From Armatimonadota bacterium (GTDB taxonomy: Bacteria; Sysuimicrobiota; Sysuimicrobiia; Sysuimicrobiales; Kaftiobacteriaceae): a DNA stretch of 64,000 nt. The translations under genes were made by a program, and so were the position numbers. Location of the stretch: positions 1 through 64,000 of the forward strand of contig JAVKHY010000006.1 in the NCBI GenBank assembly GCA_031459765.1, in the 5' to 3' direction. The notes beneath the pieces are model-generated. The model had not been told where the DNA came from. It saw nothing but the letters and a program-made list of their open reading frames with translations, and made no database searches. Below, piece by piece: positions 61,878-64,000 of the stretch. Position 1 is the stretch's first letter; each line of letters opens with the position of its first letter.

Positions 61878-64000
61878 AGGCCCGCCACCCGCACGCGCGT
61901 GACCGGATCGCCGGGGTCCACCAGGACGTTCACCGGCGCGGCGTCGAATCCGCGCGGCACGTAGGCCTGTCCGGGGAGGATCGCCGTCGAGAGGCGGGCC
62001 CGCAGGGCGAGCGCTCCCCGGGGCGAGGACACCACGACCGGATCGCCGTCCTCCACGGCGGCGCGCCGGGCGTCCTCGGGGTGCAGGATCGCCCACGGCT
62101 CGCCGGCCAGGTCGGCGACGGCCGGGGCCCGGGCGCTCATCGCCCCCCGGTCGAACAACACCTCCCCCACGATCAACGTCAGCGGAAACGGCGGATCGAG
62201 CGGTGAGGGACCGGAGGCGGACACAGGCGCCGTCGGCCCGGGCCGGGCGCCGGCGGTACCGCCGTTTCCTTCCTCCGCCGGACGGCGCGGCGCCAGCGGC
62301 GCCCGCTCACCCAGGCGCAGTTCGGGGATCACCGCGCGCATCTCGTCAAAGATCTCCTCCCAGTCGCTGTACGCCACGGTGGCCCCGAGGACGCGGGCCA
62401 GGGCGGCGAGGATCTGCCAGTCGCCGCGCGCGGCGCCGGGTCCCCGGACCGCGGCGCGGATCCGCTGAATGCGGCCCTCCAGGCTGGAGACGGTGCCGTC
62501 CTTTTCCGGCAGAACGAGCGCCGGAAGGACGACGTCGGCGTCCTGCGCGGTCTCGGTGAGGAACGCGTCCTGGACGACGACGAAGGGAACCCGCGCACGC
62601 GCCGCGGTCCACCGGGACCGGTCCGGGACGTCGGTGGCGGGATCCCCGCCGATGACGTAGAGGACGTCCAGTCTTCCGGCCGCCGCGGCCTCGATGATCT
62701 CGGGCGCCGTCAGACCTCCTTCGGCGGCCGGCGGCGCTCCCCACAGCCGCTGCAGCTCCCCGCGCACCTCCTCCAGCGGCCGTCCGCCCGGCGCGGTGTC
62801 GGGCAGCAGCCCTCCCAGCATCGCCCCGAAGACGTTGCCGCGGCCGCGCAGCACCGACGGACGGACGCCCCATCGCCTGCAGATCGCCCGCACCTCCGCC
62901 AGCGCCTCCGGCCCGTCGACGGCTTCCAGCGCCGCCCTGCCGATCATCACCAGCGGCCGCCTCGCCCCGCGAAGGGCCGTCGCCGCCGCCGTGATCCGGT
63001 CCGGCTCTACGCCTCCCGCCGACGCCCCATCCCGGTCTCCGTCCAGCGCGTGCCGGAGCGCCGCGAGGACCGCGCTCCCCTCGCCGTGCCGGTGCAGCAG
63101 GTGGTGGGCCAGGTGGCGTTCGACCTCCAGGGCCTTGGAGGTCACCGCGACGACGGCCGTCCCGCGGTCGAGGGCCTGTTTCAGGCGTAGCCAGAGCACC
63201 GGGTACTCTTCGGTGAGGTCGCATCCCACCAGGAGGACGACGTCGGCGTCGGCGATGCCGGAGATGGGTGTGGTCAGCCCCCAGGTCAGGCCCAGACTCG
63301 GGCTGCCCCGGCGGGCATCCAGCCGGCAGTCCAGGTGCGGGGTGCCGACGACGCTGCGGAAGACGCGCGCGGCGACGTAGGCGTCCTCGTTGCTCATCCG
63401 GCTCCCGCCCAGCAGCGCCACCTGCGCTCCGCCCGCGGCGCGGATCCGACGGGCCACCGCCTCCAGCGCCTCCTCCCAGGAGGCGGGCTGCAGCGCGCCG
63501 TCGCGGCGCACCAGGGGTTCGGTCAGGCGCTCGGGGTGCTGGACATAGCCGTGACCGAAGAATCCCAGGTCGCACAACCAGATATCGTTGACTTCGGGCC
63601 GCTCGCCGGCCCGGGTGCGCCGGATGACGTTCCCGCGGACGTCGAAGGTCACCGCGCAGCCCACCCCGCACAGCGTGCAGACACTGTCCACCGGGTGGTT
63701 GTCCCAGGGACGCGCCGCGAACCGGTAGGACTTCGCCGTGAGGGCGCCCACGGGGCAGATGGCGATGGTGTTCCCGATGAACTTCGAGCGGACGGGCTGC
63801 GTGAAGGGCGTGTTGATCTCGCTCCGGAAGCCCCGGTCGAACCCCTTCAGCGCGTCGTCGCCGGCGACCAGTTCCCCGAACCGCACGCACCGCCAGCAGA
63901 GGATGCAGCGCTCGCGGTCCAGCACCAGCACCGGGCCCAGGGACACCGGCTTGGCGAAGTCGCGCTTCGTCTCGATGAAGCGGCTGCGGCCCGGTCCCCA
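61874..64000 (-). CDS. nuoG: NADH-quinone oxidoreductase subunit G (5' part missing)
   Basis: The frame is open to the end of the window, giving 708 residues without the N-terminal [2Fe-2S] region. Visible are a [4Fe-4S] set CILCWRCVRFGE with a fourth cysteine in AICPVGALTAKSY, and a second set CTLCGVGCAVTFDV with a further cysteine in NDIWLCDLGFFGHGYV. A molybdopterin-oxidoreductase-like body follows (NEDAYVAARVFRS, VLLVGCDLTEEYP, LYVIGGDPATDVP, VQDAFLTETAQDADVVLPA). The C-terminal 90 residues resemble the dinucleotide-binding domain. It brings electrons from NuoF to NuoI. Upstream genes nuoF/E/D/C/B/A would lie beyond the window. Confidence 0.92.
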   Translation of the reverse strand, partial: WGPGRSRFIETKRDFAKPVSLGPVLVLDRERCILCWRCVRFGELVAGDDALKGFDRGFRSEINTPFTQPVRSKFIGNTIAICPVGALTAKSYRFAARPWDNHPVDSVCTLCGVGCAVTFDVRGNVIRRTRAGERPEVNDIWLCDLGFFGHGYVQHPERLTEPLVRRDGALQPASWEEALEAVARRIRAAGGAQVALLGGSRMSNEDAYVAARVFRSVVGTPHLDCRLDARRGSPSLGLTWGLTTPISGIADADVVLLVGCDLTEEYPVLWLRLKQALDRGTAVVAVTSKALEVERHLAHHLLHRHGEGSAVLAALRHALDGDRDGASAGGVEPDRITAAATALRGARRPLVMIGRAALEAVDGPEALAEVRAICRRWGVRPSVLRGRGNVFGAMLGGLLPDTAPGGRPLEEVRGELQRLWGAPPAAEGGLTAPEIIEAAAAGRLDVLYVIGGDPATDVPDRSRWTAARARVPFVVVQDAFLTETAQDADVVLPALVLPEKDGTVSSLEGRIQRIRAAVRGPGAARGDWQILAALARVLGATVAYSDWEEIFDEMRAVIPELRLGERAPLAPRRPAEEGNGGTAGARPGPTAPVSASGPSPLDPPFPLTLIVGEVLFDRGAMSARAPAVADLAGEPWAILHPEDARRAAVEDGDPVVVSSPRGALALRARLSTAILPGQAYVPRGFDAAPVNVLVDPGDPVTRVRVAGL

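Overview
This is a very GC-rich (around 70 percent by eye) bacterial chromosome segment that is densely coded. Most genes lie on the minus strand in long runs, and many neighbours overlap by 4 bases (ATGA or GTGA). Gene content suggests an aerobic or microaerobic heterotroph with a full complex I, acyl-CoA dehydrogenases, lipoprotein maturation, an ECF sigma/zinc anti-sigma redox pair of actinobacterial SigR/RsrA type, and CysO/Mec/MoeZ-type cysteine synthesis. Extended -10 promoters and two apparently leaderless starts (lipB, lgt) also fit a high-GC Terrabacteria-like lineage such as Actinobacteria, Armatimonadota or a candidate phylum of the CSP1-3/Sysuimicrobiota kind. The exact phylum cannot be fixed from this sequence alone. 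I saw no rRNA, tRNA, insertion sequence or CRISPR array.

Layout. 1-3.5 kb: a DUF58 protein, a small membrane protein, a HEPN/MNT pair flanked by a 68-bp direct repeat, and a coiled-coil membrane protein. 3.5-12.8 kb (minus): methionine/one-carbon genes (two core MetE-like proteins and a homocysteine methyltransferase/methylene-THF reductase fusion), an acyl-CoA dehydrogenase, an aminopropyltransferase, rtcB and two Fe-S assembly genes. 13.4-14.7 kb: an HNH nuclease family gene between repeat arrays. 14.9-18.9 kb (minus): moeZ, two zinc dehydrogenases and a cupin. 19.2-28.3 kb: a secreted protein, a CBS protein plus ferredoxin-NADP reductase, a 1046-residue MalT/SARP-type regulator, a cupredoxin, two regulators and the sigma/anti-sigma pair.

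28.5-34.7 kb (minus) is the most striking region. It is a six-gene operon reading lipB, a cystathionine gamma-synthase/lyase, a CysO::cysteine/cystathionine synthase::CBS fusion, a ParB/SerK-like protein, a CysM::JAMM protease fusion, and an Rrf2 regulator with three cysteines. With moeZ at 17.6 kb, this window holds candidates for each step of a sulfur-carrier-dependent cysteine pathway: serine kinase, O-phosphoserine sulfhydrylase, sulfur carrier, carrier activator and carrier-releasing protease. Two of these proteins are fused in an arrangement I do not recognise, and the carrier diglycine lies inside a polypeptide instead of at its end.

34.8-40.6 kb: an Fe(III) ABC importer (fbpABC) with a NIF3-like gene, behind a promoter whose -10 is overlapped by a DtxR/IdeR-type box, facing a Fur-family/DtxR-family regulator pair. 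40.6-54.8 kb: a TrpB2-type enzyme, a ferritin-like protein, an ABC-class ATPase with an altered Walker A, a CYTH::nucleotide hydrolase fusion, an acyl-CoA dehydrogenase, an M20 peptidase, a CtpA-type protease, CcdA with a broken TlpA partner, a SAM hydrolase, a MutM-like glycosylase, AlaX, YjjX and Lgt. 54.8-64 kb (minus): nuoG(partial)-H-I-J-K-L-M-N.

A second window-wide theme is the state of the intergenic spacers. At least nine consist of degenerate short tandem arrays whose unit length differs from spacer to spacer (11, 14, 18, 19, 20 bp), some running through the neighbouring stop codon. I found no convincing U-tract terminator at the convergent gene ends.
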